DNA of 64,000 nucleotides from Flavobacterium piscis (GCF_001686925.1 NZ_LVEN01000044.1:62001-126000), one strand, 5' to 3'; numbered from the stretch's first letter, positions 36,201 through 43,877 are shown. Numbers and translations: made by a program. The notes: generated by a model from the letters alone, not told the origin.

Positions 36201-36543
36201 CAGAAAAAGCCTCAGGAAGAATCTCCAATAAAGTTTTTTCTGAAATTTCGTATGCTTCTTTTTCAAGAGAATCGATAGCATCATAAAGATCTTCTCTTTT
36301 GTCGATGTCTTCGATGTTTTCAACTTCTGCTTTAAGTGCAGCAATTTTAGCATCTTTATCAGCTCTTGCTTCTTTTATTTTTTCTTTAAAATACGCGGTT
36401 CTGGCTCTCAATTCGTCGTGAGACAAACTCATTAAGCTGGTTTCGAATGTTTTAATTTTGTTTAAATAGGGCTGTAAAGCTTTGACATCTTTCTGTGATT
36501 TATCACCTACAAAGACTTTAATAATACTGTTTATGAAACTCAT
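33202..36543 (-). CDS. secA: Preprotein translocase ATPase SecA (no C-terminal zinc motif)
   Basis: This 1113-aa motor drives secretory proteins through SecYEG. Motifs seen are Walker A in MQTGEGKTLVATLPLYLNAL, Walker B/DEAD-like AIVDEVDSVLIDDARTPLI, GMTGTA, the second nucleotide site TNMAGRGTDIK, and DSRRVDRQLRGRAGRQGDPG. It is longer than the E. coli protein (901 aa) owing to an insertion at about residues 335-450 common in Bacteroidota. The C-terminus ends IASGAWVLVK after INRNDTVTVQEVATG, with no CxCxSGxxxxxCH zinc/SecB-binding motif. A small DUF2795 gene lies upstream. Confidence 0.97.
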   Translation of the reverse strand: MSFINSIIKVFVGDKSQKDVKALQPYLNKIKTFETSLMSLSHDELRARTAYFKEKIKEARADKDAKIAALKAEVENIEDIDKREDLYDAIDSLEKEAYEISEKTLLEILPEAFSVVKETARRFKDNSFIEVTATPKDREFSATKTYITIDGEKAVWANKWNAAGKEITWDMIHYDVQLIGGMVLHEGKVAEMQTGEGKTLVATLPLYLNALTGNGVHLVTVNDYLAKRDSTWKAPLFEFHGLTVDCIDNHQPSTEQRKKAYDADITYGTNNEFGFDYLRDNMAHSPNDLVQRKHNYAIVDEVDSVLIDDARTPLIISGPVPQGDRHEFNELKPKIENLVAQQRQLANGFLAEAKKLIKEGNTKEGGFLLLRAYRSLPKNKALIKFLSEEGIKQLLQKTENQYMQDNNREMHKVDEALYFVIEEKNNQVELTDNGIQYLSGDTDPDFFVLPDIGTEIAAIEKQKLDKDGEAEAKERLFQDFGVKSERIHTLTQLLKAYALFEKDVEYVIMDNKIMIVDEQTGRIMDGRRYSDGLHQAIEAKENVKIEAATQTFATVTLQNYFRMYSKLGGMTGTAVTEAGELWQIYKLDVVEIPTNRPISRQDKEDYIYKTTREKFNAVIEDVTELSNAGRPVLIGTTSVEISELLSRMLKMRGVTHNVLNAKMHKQEAQIVEEAGKAGVVTIATNMAGRGTDIKLSAEVKAAGGLAIVGTERHDSRRVDRQLRGRAGRQGDPGSSQFYVSLEDNLMRLFGSERVAKVMDRMGLQEGEVIQHSMMTKSIERAQKKVEENNFGVRKRLLEYDDVMNSQREVVYKRRRHALFGERLKLDIANMLYDTCELIVSNNKIANDFKTFDFDLIRYFGITSPISEADFTRLSDIEVTGKVYKEALAFYTEKTERSAREAYPIIQGVYEEPNNQFERIVVPFTDGIKTLNVVTDLKKAYDSQGAQLIADFEKNITLSIVDEAWKKHLRKMDELKQSVQLAVHEQKDPLLIYKLEAFNLFRGMLDNVNKEVISFLFKGDLPAQNVPEIHEAKEVRQKENFKLSKDEIVNSEDINREAGETQQRQVTETIVRDMPKINRNDTVTVQEVATGRTEEMKFKKAETLIASGAWVLVK

Positions 36544-36586
36544 GATTTATTGTATTTCTATTTTATGTAAATGTGTATTTGAACCA

Positions 36587-36617
36587 AAAAAAAAGCCTCG
36601 GTGATGAGACTTTTTTC
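36587..36617 (-). terminator. Terminator after the DUF2795 gene
   Basis: AAAAAGCCTC and GAGACTTTTTT form a short stem around GGTGAT, 14 bp after the stop on the minus strand, with T-runs both ways. It also separates secA from its upstream neighbour. Confidence 0.7.
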
Positions 36618-36630
36618 TTTGGTTTATTTT

Positions 36631-36852
36631 TTAATATTCATCCTCGTTCCAAAGATAATCTTCGTCTGTTGGATAATCAGGCCAAATTTCTTCCATTGAT
36701 TCATATATCTCTCCTTCATCTTCTATTGATTGAAGGTTTTCTACTACTTCTAATGGAGCACCAGCTCTAATGGCGTAGTCTATAAGTTCATCTTTGTTAG
36801 CAGGCCATGGCGCATCACTTAAATAAGATGCTAATTCTAATGTCCAATACAT
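36631..36852 (-). CDS. Small acidic DUF2795 domain protein
   Basis: This 73-aa acidic cytosolic protein matches the DUF2795 pattern: LASYLSDAPWPANKDELIDYA, then RAGAPLEVVENLQSI and EIYESMEEIWPDYPTDEDY. No catalytic residues are apparent. The gene is commonly found just upstream of secA in Flavobacteriia, as here, but no role is established to my knowledge. A -7 box (TATTTTTGC on the minus strand) lies about 20 bp upstream of the start. A terminator separates it from secA, so they are probably not co-transcribed. Confidence 0.8.
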   Translation of the reverse strand: MYWTLELASYLSDAPWPANKDELIDYAIRAGAPLEVVENLQSIEDEGEIYESMEEIWPDYPTDEDYLWNEDEY

Positions 36853-36947
36853 CTGTTATCTGTTTAGTTTGTGCAAAAATAAATTTTTTACTGAAAAAGA
36901 CAAGTAAATTTTGATTTATTTTAATAAAATTTAAGAACGTCTTTACT

Positions 36948-37068
36948 AGTATTCAGTTTTCAGTGCCAGTTTTCAGTCTTAAAACTAAAATTTGCTGCTA
37001 ATTACTGTATTTTTTAGTATTCAGTTTTTGGTGCTGGTTTATAGTCTGAAAACTAAAAACAGCGACTG
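36948..37068. repeat. Tandem copies of the CAGTTTTCAGT repeat
   Basis: Two diverged units of about 60 nt, starting at 36948 and 37016, each hold TATTCAGTTTT, a GTGC-GTTTT(C/T)-AGTCT segment and AAAACTAAAA. The same unit type occurs at 39779, 42025, 43391, 43878 and 63057. Confidence 0.7.
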
Positions 37069-37069
37069 T

Positions 37070-37639
37070 TTACTTTCTCGGAATCCATTTCACTTCCTCC
37101 GCTTTTAAGTCTGAGGACAACTTCCGTGCCAAGACAAAAAGGTAGTCAGAAAGTCGGTTTAAGTACATGATTGCGATTTCTGGAACGTGTTCATTATGAC
37201 TTAAATGTACTGCCAAACGCTCGGCACGGCGGCATACACAACGCGCAATATGACAATATGACACAGTTTGATGGCCACCTGGTAAAACAAAATGAGTCAT
37301 TTGTGGAAGACTTTCCTCCATTTTATCAATTTCGTTTTCTAATAATTCAATGTCAGAATCAATAATTCCCAGATTCTTTAATCGAAGTTCACCGTTTTTT
37401 AAAACTTCTTTTTCTGCGGGAGTGGCTAAAATGGCTCCAACAGTAAATAATCTATCCTGAATTTCGATTAAAATCGTTTTATAATGCGCATCGATTTCCT
37501 GATCGCGAATGAGTCCTATATAAGAGTTCAATTCGTCAACAGTTCCGTAACTGTCAATACGAATGTGATCTTTAGGAACGCGCGTACCTCCAAAAAGAGC
37601 TGTCGTTCCTTTGTCTCCGGTTTTTGTATATACTTTCAT
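37070..37639 (-). CDS. Cob(I)alamin adenosyltransferase, PduO type
   Basis: This 189-aa trimeric enzyme transfers adenosyl from ATP to cob(I)alamin, making adenosylcobalamin. Family motifs are the ATP-binding N-terminus VYTKTGDKGTTALFGG, the SYGTVDELNS block, CRRAERLAVHLS and YLNRLSDYLFVLAR. The length is typical. It is a lone gene, not in a cobalamin or propanediol cluster, and probably serves methylmalonyl-CoA mutase or ribonucleotide reductase elsewhere. It is flanked on both sides by intergenic repeats. Confidence 0.93.
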   Translation of the reverse strand: MKVYTKTGDKGTTALFGGTRVPKDHIRIDSYGTVDELNSYIGLIRDQEIDAHYKTILIEIQDRLFTVGAILATPAEKEVLKNGELRLKNLGIIDSDIELLENEIDKMEESLPQMTHFVLPGGHQTVSYCHIARCVCRRAERLAVHLSHNEHVPEIAIMYLNRLSDYLFVLARKLSSDLKAEEVKWIPRK

Positions 37640-37647
37640 TTTTTTTT

Positions 37648-37810
37648 GAGGTGCTAAGGTTCTGAGATGCTAAGATTCTAAGTTTATTTTAGAATGTAGA
37701 TTTCTGATTTTAGATTTAATGATGTAATCAGAAATTTAAGATTTAGAAAATAATCTAAAATCTAAAATCAACAATCTAAAATTTCAAATGAATCTAAAAT
37801 CAGAAATCTA
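37648..37810. repeat. CTAAG units followed by a TCTAAAATC palindrome
   Basis: CTAAG-type units run from 37648 to 37682. Then a perfect 20-nt inverted pair (37697-37716 and 37791-37810; TAGATTTCTGATTTTAGATT and its inverse) encloses about 74 nt of further TCTAAAATC units. Two repeat families are joined here. Confidence 0.75.
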
Positions 37811-37813
37811 AAA

Positions 37814-38500
37814 TTATTTAGTTGTGTCGCTTTCAATCAAACCATCTCGCAAACGAATTACGCGATGTGCATAAGCAGCAATATCTTCTTCGTGCGTTAC
37901 CAAAATTACCGTATTTCCCTGGGCATGAATGTCACCAAACAATTTCATAATTTCTACAGAAGTTTTACTGTCTAGGTTTCCTGTAGGTTCATCGGCCAAA
38001 ATAATCGAAGGTTTATTCACCAAAGCGCGGGCAATGGCAACACGCTGGCGTTGTCCTCCTGATAGCTGATTGGGCTGGTGATCCATTCTGTCGGCAAGAT
38101 TTACTTGTTTTAAAACTTCAATCGCGCGTTCGCTACGTTCAGATTTTGAATATCCTGCATAAATCATGGGTAATGCCACATTATCTAAAGCAGTTGTTCT
38201 GGGTAAAAGATTAAAGGTTTGAAATACAAATCCAATTTCTTTATTTCGAATTCCGGCCAATTCATCGTCTTTCATCTGGCTCACATCTTTTCCATTCAAT
38301 ACGTAATGTCCTGAAGTGGGCGTATCCAGACAACCTAATAAATTCATTAAAGTCGATTTTCCGGATCCCGATGGCCCCATTAAAGCTACGTATTCGCCTT
38401 TGTTGATTTCTAAATCTATACCCTTTAAGACATAGACGATTTCGTTGCCCAATACAAAATCTCGTTTGATGTTGGTTATTTTAATTAATGGATTTGCCAT
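37814..38500 (-). CDS. ABC transporter ATP-binding protein (LolD/MacB type)
   Basis: This 228-aa ATPase has Walker A GPSGSGKST (about residues 42-50), Q-loop FQTFNLLPR, signature LSGGQRQRVAIARAL and Walker B IILADEPTGNLDS. The last stretch, characteristic of the LolD/MacB/FtsE subfamily, points to mechanotransmission with an FtsX-like permease. No permease gene is adjacent, so the partner must lie elsewhere. Lipoprotein release or efflux are the likely roles. The CDS is followed by the palindrome at 37697-37810. Confidence 0.9.
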   Translation of the reverse strand: MANPLIKITNIKRDFVLGNEIVYVLKGIDLEINKGEYVALMGPSGSGKSTLMNLLGCLDTPTSGHYVLNGKDVSQMKDDELAGIRNKEIGFVFQTFNLLPRTTALDNVALPMIYAGYSKSERSERAIEVLKQVNLADRMDHQPNQLSGGQRQRVAIARALVNKPSIILADEPTGNLDSKTSVEIMKLFGDIHAQGNTVILVTHEEDIAAYAHRVIRLRDGLIESDTTK

Positions 38501-38775
38501 TTCGATTTACAATTTTGGATTTAAAAGTACAAAACACTTTTCAATAAATGATAAGTAGCCTGAAATTGATTTTTGTTACAAAAACAGCCATTTATAAGGC
38601 TTCGCATTTTTTCGTCAAATTTTTTTAATACTATTATATTTCATTGATTTAAAAACTTGTTATATGATTGTGAAATGTTTTTACATAATTATCATATTTA
38701 TTAAATTTTGTTGAATTATTTTAATTTTAAATATTAAAAAAATGATAATTATTTAAGTTTATTTAAAAATTTAAC

Positions 38776-38783
38776 TATATTTG
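38776..38783 (+). promoter_or_regulatory. -7 promoter box of the lipoprotein gene
   Basis: TATATTTG fits TAnnTTTG, 26 bp upstream of the ATG at 38810. The rest of the 309-bp gap from 38501 is very AT-rich, with no ORF or strong hairpin that I can see. Confidence 0.45.
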
Positions 38784-38809
38784 TTATCTAATCTTAAATA
38801 ATCAAAATT

Positions 38810-39469
38810 ATGAAAAACATACAATTATTATCGGGAGTTGCATTAATTGCATTAGCATTTACATCTTGTAAAGATGAAAAACAAGAGAAAGCTCAAAAAA
38901 CAGTCGATGCTTACGTAGCTTACGTGGATTCGGTTAAAAATGTAAAAGCTGATGATTTGAAAGCCGATTGGGCAACTGTTGAGGCTGAATATGACAGAAA
39001 AGCTGCTGAAGCTCAAACTGCACTTGCAGATCTTAAAGACAATTCTGCAGCAACAGAAAAAATAAATGCAAGTAAGGTAAAATACGAAGAGTTCAAAAAT
39101 GAAATGACTACCGTTCTTGCCCCTCCGGCTCCAAGCCCAAAACAACAATTAAGAAACGCCTTATTTGGTGAAGGAAAAATTGGTGATGATATGAATTTTG
39201 ACTGGGTAAACGCTAAAAATATTCATAGTGTATACCAACAATTTGTACATACTGTAGAGGATAATAAAGATAAATATACTCGTGAAGACTGGGATGAAGT
39301 GAAATTGATGTATGAAGCTTTGGATAGCCGTAAAAATACAGTTGAAAAAGAAGGTCTTACATCTGAAGATAATAGAAAAATCGCAGGTTTAAAATTGAAA
39401 TTTGCTCCAATGTATACTGTTAACAGAATGGGAGCAAAATCAGAAGAAAATAAAGAAGCTAAAAAATAA
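38810..39469 (+). CDS. Hypothetical lipoprotein, helical, Ala/Lys/Glu-rich
   Basis: This 219-aa protein has a lipoprotein signal (IALAFTSC, then KDEKQE). The mature part is charged and helical: a KAQKTVDAYVAYVDSVKNV repeat-like start, a helical segment to about residue 105, a proline-rich hinge APPAPSPKQQ, and a second helical domain. It resembles Bacteroidota lipoproteins of unknown function (possibly DUF6565, from memory). It has no enzymatic motif. It is a monocistronic gene with its own -7 box and terminator, which suggests regulated or strong expression, perhaps a stress-related periplasmic protein. Confidence 0.7.
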   Translation: MKNIQLLSGVALIALAFTSCKDEKQEKAQKTVDAYVAYVDSVKNVKADDLKADWATVEAEYDRKAAEAQTALADLKDNSAATEKINASKVKYEEFKNEMTTVLAPPAPSPKQQLRNALFGEGKIGDDMNFDWVNAKNIHSVYQQFVHTVEDNKDKYTREDWDEVKLMYEALDSRKNTVEKEGLTSEDNRKIAGLKLKFAPMYTVNRMGAKSEENKEAKK

Positions 39470-39492
39470 TTAAGTATTCTTGAATTAGTACT

Positions 39493-39526
39493 AAAATGAC
39501 AATCAGAAATGATTGTCATTTTTTTT
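39493..39526. terminator. Bidirectional terminator between lipoprotein and methyltransferase genes
   Basis: AAAATGACAATC and GATTGTCATTTT pair perfectly around AGAAAT, followed by T. On the minus strand the hairpin begins at the methyltransferase stop codon. Confidence 0.88.
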
Positions 39527-40316
39527 ATGCCCTAATTACAAAATGTTCTTTTTCCTGCTCGTATCTAAAAAATACAAAACCCCATTGAAAAGTATCAATG
39601 GTTACGGTGACTTTTGGGTGATTTTTGATCGCTTCCCAAGCTTCTTCCATTTCTGGAGACCAGTGAATGTCATCAAAAATCCAAACAGAATCATTGGTTA
39701 TAGTGGTTAATAAAAGATCGAAATAAGCTAAAGTTGCTTTTTTTGAATGATTACCGTCAAAATATATCAGGTCAAAATTTTCAGTCTCGGTTTTCAGTCT
39801 CAGCTTGATGTCTTGCAGATAATTTTCAAATTCAGTTATTACCGAATCTACATTATTGAAATTGAATTTTTGAAATTGCAATTGACATTGATTTGCTGTT
39901 TCCGGACAGCCTTCGAGTGTAATTATTTTTGCTTTTGGATTTCCTAAGGCCAAAGCAGAAGTTGCTAAACCTAATGAAGTTCCTATTTCCAAAACGTTTT
40001 TAGGCTGAAAATAATTAGTAACTCTAAAAAGTAACTCGGCACGTCTTGAAGAGATTCCTGCTGTCTTGGCTATTTTAGATATTTGTCTTCTGTTCGATTT
40101 AAAAACTTTTGATCCCGCGCCAAAATCTGTTACTTCGATAAAACTTTTATTTTTTAAAAGCGATTTTCTATAATTTTTTAGAATCGAATATTCCGGTTTT
40201 GACTTTTTATCGTAAAAACATTTCGTTAGTAAATTAAATACGAATGGCGAATGAACTCCGTGTTCGTTTTTTGAATTCCAAAGGAATTTTAAATAAGATT
40301 TTATTTGAAATAGCAT
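39525..40316 (-). CDS. Class I SAM-dependent methyltransferase (O-methyltransferase-like)
   Basis: The 263-aa product uses the Met at 40316 (MLFQIKSYLKFLW); an upstream ATG adds 15 residues that do not look like protein of this family. The SAM motif NVLEIGTSLGLAT (Rossmann motif I), ITLEGCPETA (acidic loop, motif II) and LIYFDGNHSK (motif IV) are clear. The C-terminal DSVWIFDDIHWSPEMEEAWE contains the metal/base region seen in catechol O-methyltransferase-like enzymes. The substrate is unknown. The segment KLRLKTETENFD is encoded by CAGTTTTCAGT-type repeat DNA, unusual inside a gene. Confidence 0.82.
   Translation of the reverse strand: MLFQIKSYLKFLWNSKNEHGVHSPFVFNLLTKCFYDKKSKPEYSILKNYRKSLLKNKSFIEVTDFGAGSKVFKSNRRQISKIAKTAGISSRRAELLFRVTNYFQPKNVLEIGTSLGLATSALALGNPKAKIITLEGCPETANQCQLQFQKFNFNNVDSVITEFENYLQDIKLRLKTETENFDLIYFDGNHSKKATLAYFDLLLTTITNDSVWIFDDIHWSPEMEEAWEAIKNHPKVTVTIDTFQWGFVFFRYEQEKEHFVIRA
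39779..39803. repeat. CAGTTTTCAGT-family repeat inside a coding sequence
   Basis: TTTTCAGTCTCGGTTTTCAG and the following bases match the intergenic repeat at 43391-43420. In frame on the minus strand it encodes LRLKTETENF within the methyltransferase. Confidence 0.6.
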
Positions 40317-40464
40317 AGAAATAGTTACATCTGTGTGCGAAGATAGTAAGATAATGATCAATAGTCAAAAGTGAAGAGTTTGTTGCTTTCTCTTTAAAAC
40401 CTTTCCGAATTCAAAAACACTATATTTGCCAACTTTAATTTAAGCTAATAGTAATACGTTTTTT

Positions 40465-42018
40465 ATGATGTTGAAGGAAGAAATAGAAGATACAAGTAAG
40501 ATATCTTCTGAAGAAATTAATCGATGCATTGCTATTTTAGCACAATTGAATTCTAATACAGATCAGATATTTGATATTCCGAAAGAACAGCGAATTGCTT
40601 TGATCAAAGAAGCCGGAATGTTTTCGAGACCTGATAGAGATGAATTTTCCCGAAGAGTAAAAGACGGACTTCAGGCTGCCAAACGAAAAAAAGAAAAGAA
40701 AGACAAAACCGCTCGTAAAGAAACCGGAATTCGTCATGCGCGTGAAGCAAGTATTTTTGTAGCGCCGAAATTACTGGCTCTAAATGATCTTGCCCATAAA
40801 GAACAATTAGAACTCGAAACTCCAAGAAATTGCTACGTTTGTAAAACAGAATTTACTAAAATGCATCACTTCTATGATACGATGTGTACAGATTGTGGTG
40901 ATTTTAATTATGCCAAACGTTTCCAGACAGCCGATGTAAAAGGGCAAGTTGCTATTATTACCGGTTCTCGTTTAAAAATTGGTTATCATATTACTTTAAT
41001 GCTTTTGCGTGGAGGAGCAACTGTTATTGCTACAACCCGTTTTCCGGTCGATTCGTCTTTGCGTTTTGCGAAAGAAGAGGATTTTATGGATTGGGGACAT
41101 CGCTTAAAAATTCATGGTTTAGATTTGCGACATATACCAAGTGTAGAGATTTTTTGCAATTTTATTGAACAAAAATACGAACGCCTTGATATTTTGATTA
41201 ATAATGCCGCCCAAACCGTGAGACGCCCAGCTGGATTTTATTCGCATTTAATGCAAAATGAAGCATTACCAATAAATGCATTGCCTAAACAAGCGCAGGA
41301 ATTATTAGGAGATCATTTGAATTGTCTGGATGAATTGAAAATGCTGACAAGTGGCGCTTCATCTAATGAAAATATGCCGGTAACCTGGCACGGACCTGAA
41401 CCTGGAATTGGTTTGCGTGCTTCGGCTCAATTGTCTCAAATTCCGTATTCTTTTGATAATGCATTGGTCGCTAATGAAGTTTTTCCGGAAGGAGAACTCG
41501 ATGCCGATTTACAGCAAGTCGATTTACGTAAAACCAATAGTTGGCGTTTGCGTTTAGGACAAATAGAAACTACAGAAATGATCGAAGTGCAATTGGTAAA
41601 CTCCGTTGCACCTTTTGTATTATGCAACCGACTTTCGGAAGTAATGAAAAAAGATAATACAGGTAAAAAACATATTATAAATGTTTCGGCAATGGAAGGG
41701 AAGTTTCATCGCTTTTTTAAAGAAGACCGTCACCCACATACTAATATGGCAAAAGCCGCTTTGAATATGTTAACGCATACGTCATCTGGAACTTTGGCCA
41801 AATATGGTATTTTTATGAACGCTGTTGATACCGGCTGGGTAACAGATGAAGATCCTGCCGAACTGGCCAAAAAGAAACAGGAATTAGAAGATTTTCAACC
41901 GCCATTGGATATTGTTGATGGCGCTGCACGTGTTATGGATCCTTTGTTTGACGGAATCAATACCGGAAAGCATTGGTGCGGAAAGTTTCTGAAAGATTAC
42001 AACCCGATTCCTTGGTAG
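40465..42018 (+). CDS. SDR-family oxidoreductase with N-terminal zinc ribbon
   Basis: This 517-aa protein is about twice the usual SDR length. Residues 1-120 are charged and helical (a lysine-rich stretch at 73-86). A zinc ribbon follows with CxxC at 123-126 and 141-144. The SDR domain starts at 160: VAIITGSRLKIG (TGxxxxIG, 166-173), then ILINNAAQT (NNAA, 246-249) and IINVSAMEG with the Ser. Where YxxxK should be, the sequence is TNMAK, so the catalytic tyrosine appears to be threonine. Insertions of about 90 residues lie between NNAA and the Ser motif. The function is unknown; a -7 box TATATTTG lies at 40428. Confidence 0.8.
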   Translation: MMLKEEIEDTSKISSEEINRCIAILAQLNSNTDQIFDIPKEQRIALIKEAGMFSRPDRDEFSRRVKDGLQAAKRKKEKKDKTARKETGIRHAREASIFVAPKLLALNDLAHKEQLELETPRNCYVCKTEFTKMHHFYDTMCTDCGDFNYAKRFQTADVKGQVAIITGSRLKIGYHITLMLLRGGATVIATTRFPVDSSLRFAKEEDFMDWGHRLKIHGLDLRHIPSVEIFCNFIEQKYERLDILINNAAQTVRRPAGFYSHLMQNEALPINALPKQAQELLGDHLNCLDELKMLTSGASSNENMPVTWHGPEPGIGLRASAQLSQIPYSFDNALVANEVFPEGELDADLQQVDLRKTNSWRLRLGQIETTEMIEVQLVNSVAPFVLCNRLSEVMKKDNTGKKHIINVSAMEGKFHRFFKEDRHPHTNMAKAALNMLTHTSSGTLAKYGIFMNAVDTGWVTDEDPAELAKKKQELEDFQPPLDIVDGAARVMDPLFDGINTGKHWCGKFLKDYNPIPW

Positions 42019-42070
42019 ATTTTAGTTTTCAGTCCCGGTCGCAGTTTTCAGTTTTTCTGCCTGAACCAAA

Positions 42071-42107
42071 AAAAACCACAACAAAATTTAATTCTGTTGT
42101 GGTTTTT
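42071..42107. terminator. Terminator between SDR and stress-protein genes
   Basis: AAAAACCACAACA and TGTTGTGGTTTTT form a perfect 13-bp stem around an 11-nt loop with T-runs both ways. A sister hairpin lies at 42842. Confidence 0.9.
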
Positions 42108-42124
42108 TATAAAAAGCAAATAGA

Positions 42125-42667
42125 TTATCTGTATATATTTACACCATTATTTGCTTGCCATTGCTGTTCCAAATATTCAGCATCTTCACTATTACGTGGG
42201 TGAACGCCTAGAACTACGTGGCCATTTTTAATTCCGTCTTCATAAATTTTTGCTCTGTCTTCAGGAATTCCTGATCCTACAAGAGCTCCAATTAAACCTC
42301 CTGTAATTCCTCCAGCACCAGCACCGGCTAATCCTGCAGCAAGCGGACCAGCGATGATTAGTCCTAATCCGGGAATAACAAGGCTAGTTCCTAAAGCAGC
42401 AACAACACCTACAATAGCACCAATTGTTCCTCCAATTGCAGATCCTGTTCCTGCACCTTCGGCTGCTTTTGTTCCTAATTCTGAATGATCATCTTTGTCA
42501 GAATAATGTTTTTTTCTGGTTTCGTCTGACATGATAAGGTTTATTTCGTCCTTAGTATATCCTCTTTCATTTAAATTTGTGTAAGCTCTTTCGATGCTGT
42601 CACGATCTGAAAACATTCCAGTTAATACTTCGCGTTTTGTTCCATCAGGATTATGTAAATTTTCCAT
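42125..42667 (-). CDS. General stress protein 17M-like, glycine-zipper membrane protein
   Basis: The N-terminal domain of this 180-aa protein (VLTGMFSDRDSIERAYTNL, GYTKDEINLIMSDETR) matches the heat/stress-induced YflT/GSP17M-type fold. The middle has a long glycine-zipper stretch (residues about 72-135, GTGSAIGGTIGAIVGVVAAL and onward) that would insert into or associate with membranes. The C-terminal part (GIPEDRAKIYEDGIKNGHVV) is shared with similar proteins. It is likely part of a general or osmotic stress response, but no regulator site was identified. It stands alone between two related terminators. Confidence 0.8.
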   Translation of the reverse strand: MENLHNPDGTKREVLTGMFSDRDSIERAYTNLNERGYTKDEINLIMSDETRKKHYSDKDDHSELGTKAAEGAGTGSAIGGTIGAIVGVVAALGTSLVIPGLGLIIAGPLAAGLAGAGAGGITGGLIGALVGSGIPEDRAKIYEDGIKNGHVVLGVHPRNSEDAEYLEQQWQANNGVNIYR

Positions 42668-42841
42668 TTTATGTATATTTAAATTGTGAATTCATTTTCA
42701 CTTTAACAAAGCTCGTAAAATAGATTAATTTAGTATTTACACAATTTTTCATAATCATTATATAATACAATTCTTATTTTTATAAAATTGATAGCACTTT
42801 TTTGGGATTATATCATCAGTCATTATTTGGATAGAAATAAG

Positions 42842-42875
42842 AAAGCCACAACAAATTTAAATCTGCTGTGGCTTT
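42842..42875 (-). terminator. Terminator of the FKBP gene
   Basis: AAAGCCACAACA and TGCTGTGGCTTT pair with one mismatch around AATTTAAATC. It is very similar to the hairpin at 42071-42107, and lies 23 bp after the FKBP stop on the minus strand. Confidence 0.8.
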
Positions 42876-42898
42876 ATATAAGTTGTAAAGTTGTTGTT

Positions 42899-43354
42899 TT
42901 AGTTGTTAACTTTTATCAATTTAACATCAAAAATAAGTACTGCTCCTCCTGGAATTTTGTCCCTTCCACCATTTCCGTAAGCAAGTCTTGAAGGGACTAA
43001 AAGAATACCGCTTCCTCCAGTCTTGAAAAAAGGAATTCCTTCTGTCCAGCCTGGTATAACTTCATATAAGTTAAAAGAAACTCCGTCTGAATTACTTTGG
43101 TCAAATACAGTTCCGTTAGTAAATGCACCTCTATACGCTACAGTAACGTTTGATTTTGCAGTAGGTTGAGTTCCTGTTCCCGGAACATCGATTACATAAT
43201 ACAAACCAGATTCAGTTCTCTGAGCTGTTAGTTTATTTTTTGCAATATAATCAGTGATTTCTTTTTCGTTTTCAGCAGTATAATCTTTTTGTTCATCTTT
43301 TGAACAAGAAATAAAAAGCGTTAACGCTAGTAATGAAGTTAAAAGGTATTTCAT
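42899..43354 (-). CDS. FKBP-type peptidyl-prolyl cis-trans isomerase, lipoprotein
   Basis: The 151-aa product uses the Met at 43354, where MKYLLTSLLALTLFISC forms a lipoprotein signal. Upstream in-frame codons come from repeat DNA (KLKTETETENF) and are unlikely to be translated. The FKBP domain spans residues 60-150: VTVAYRGAFTNGTVFDQSN, the active-site IPGWTEGIPFFKTGG, VPSRLAYGNGG and IPGGAVLIFDVKLI. It assists folding of exported proteins in the periplasm or at the outer membrane. Confidence 0.93.
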   Translation of the reverse strand: MKYLLTSLLALTLFISCSKDEQKDYTAENEKEITDYIAKNKLTAQRTESGLYYVIDVPGTGTQPTAKSNVTVAYRGAFTNGTVFDQSNSDGVSFNLYEVIPGWTEGIPFFKTGGSGILLVPSRLAYGNGGRDKIPGGAVLIFDVKLIKVNN

Positions 43355-43390
43355 AAAATGTGGATTTTTTAAGGGGGCTAATATAATAAA

Positions 43391-43420
43391 GTTTTCAGTC
43401 TCAGTCTCAGTTTTCAGTTT
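43391..43420. repeat. CAGTTTTCAGT repeat, left of four-helix-bundle gene
   Basis: This segment of about 30 nt (GTTTTCAGTCTCAG, then TCTCAGTTTTCAG) is repeated in inverted form at 43878-43907. The pair flanks the four-helix-bundle gene. Confidence 0.75.
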
Positions 43421-43452
43421 TGTTTTGAGGATATTAAATACTACATCCAAAT

Positions 43453-43803
43453 TTATTCGGATTGTTGATCATATAAATTGATAAGTTTTCCAATCTCAAT
43501 ATTTTTCATGTTCAGGATGTCAAATTTTTCCTGATTGATATATTCGCATTTAAGTGAATATTCTAACCATACGTTAGTTTCTGAATTTTCGGCATCACTG
43601 TCAGTCAATTTACTTATAAAGTGATTTACATATCTTCTTTTTCGATATGCTTCTGCAATATTTGCTGAAACGCTTCTTGAAGAACGTCTTATCTGATCAG
43701 TTAATGAATATCTTTCTTCTTTTGGAAAATCTTTTGAAAGTTCAAAAATTTCCATCGCAAGTTCAAACGACTTTTTATAAGCCAACAATTCCTTAAAATC
43801 CAT
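43453..43803 (-). CDS. Four-helix-bundle protein (23S rRNA IVS / S23 type)
   Basis: This 116-aa all-helical protein has family landmarks LLAYKKSFELAMEIFELSKD, FPKEERYSLTDQIRRSSRSV, SANIAEAYRKRR and a final helix. Relatives are encoded in 23S rRNA intervening sequences and as accessory (Avd) proteins of diversity-generating retroelements, but many, like this, are stand-alone with unknown role. No reverse transcriptase or rRNA is in the window. The gene sits between inverted repeats at 43391 and 43878, and the FKBP gene follows. Confidence 0.85.
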   Translation of the reverse strand: MDFKELLAYKKSFELAMEIFELSKDFPKEERYSLTDQIRRSSRSVSANIAEAYRKRRYVNHFISKLTDSDAENSETNVWLEYSLKCEYINQEKFDILNMKNIEIGKLINLYDQQSE

Positions 43804-43877
43804 TTCTTTCTTTTTTACAAAAATAAAAAAAAGAAAGAAAAAGATTACTTTTAAGAAAGTTGTATTTACAATATCAA

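Noticed and set aside
36030..36353. Minus-strand open frame of about 107 codons inside secA
   Set aside because: A lysine/leucine-rich out-of-frame reading of secA, with no motif and no independent promoter.
37070..37639. Part of a propanediol or cobalamin cluster
   Set aside because: The adenosyltransferase stands alone between repeats; neighbours are unrelated.
43453..43803. Diversity-generating retroelement accessory protein (Avd)
   Set aside because: No reverse transcriptase, template repeat or variable repeat is visible in the window, so only the fold is claimed.
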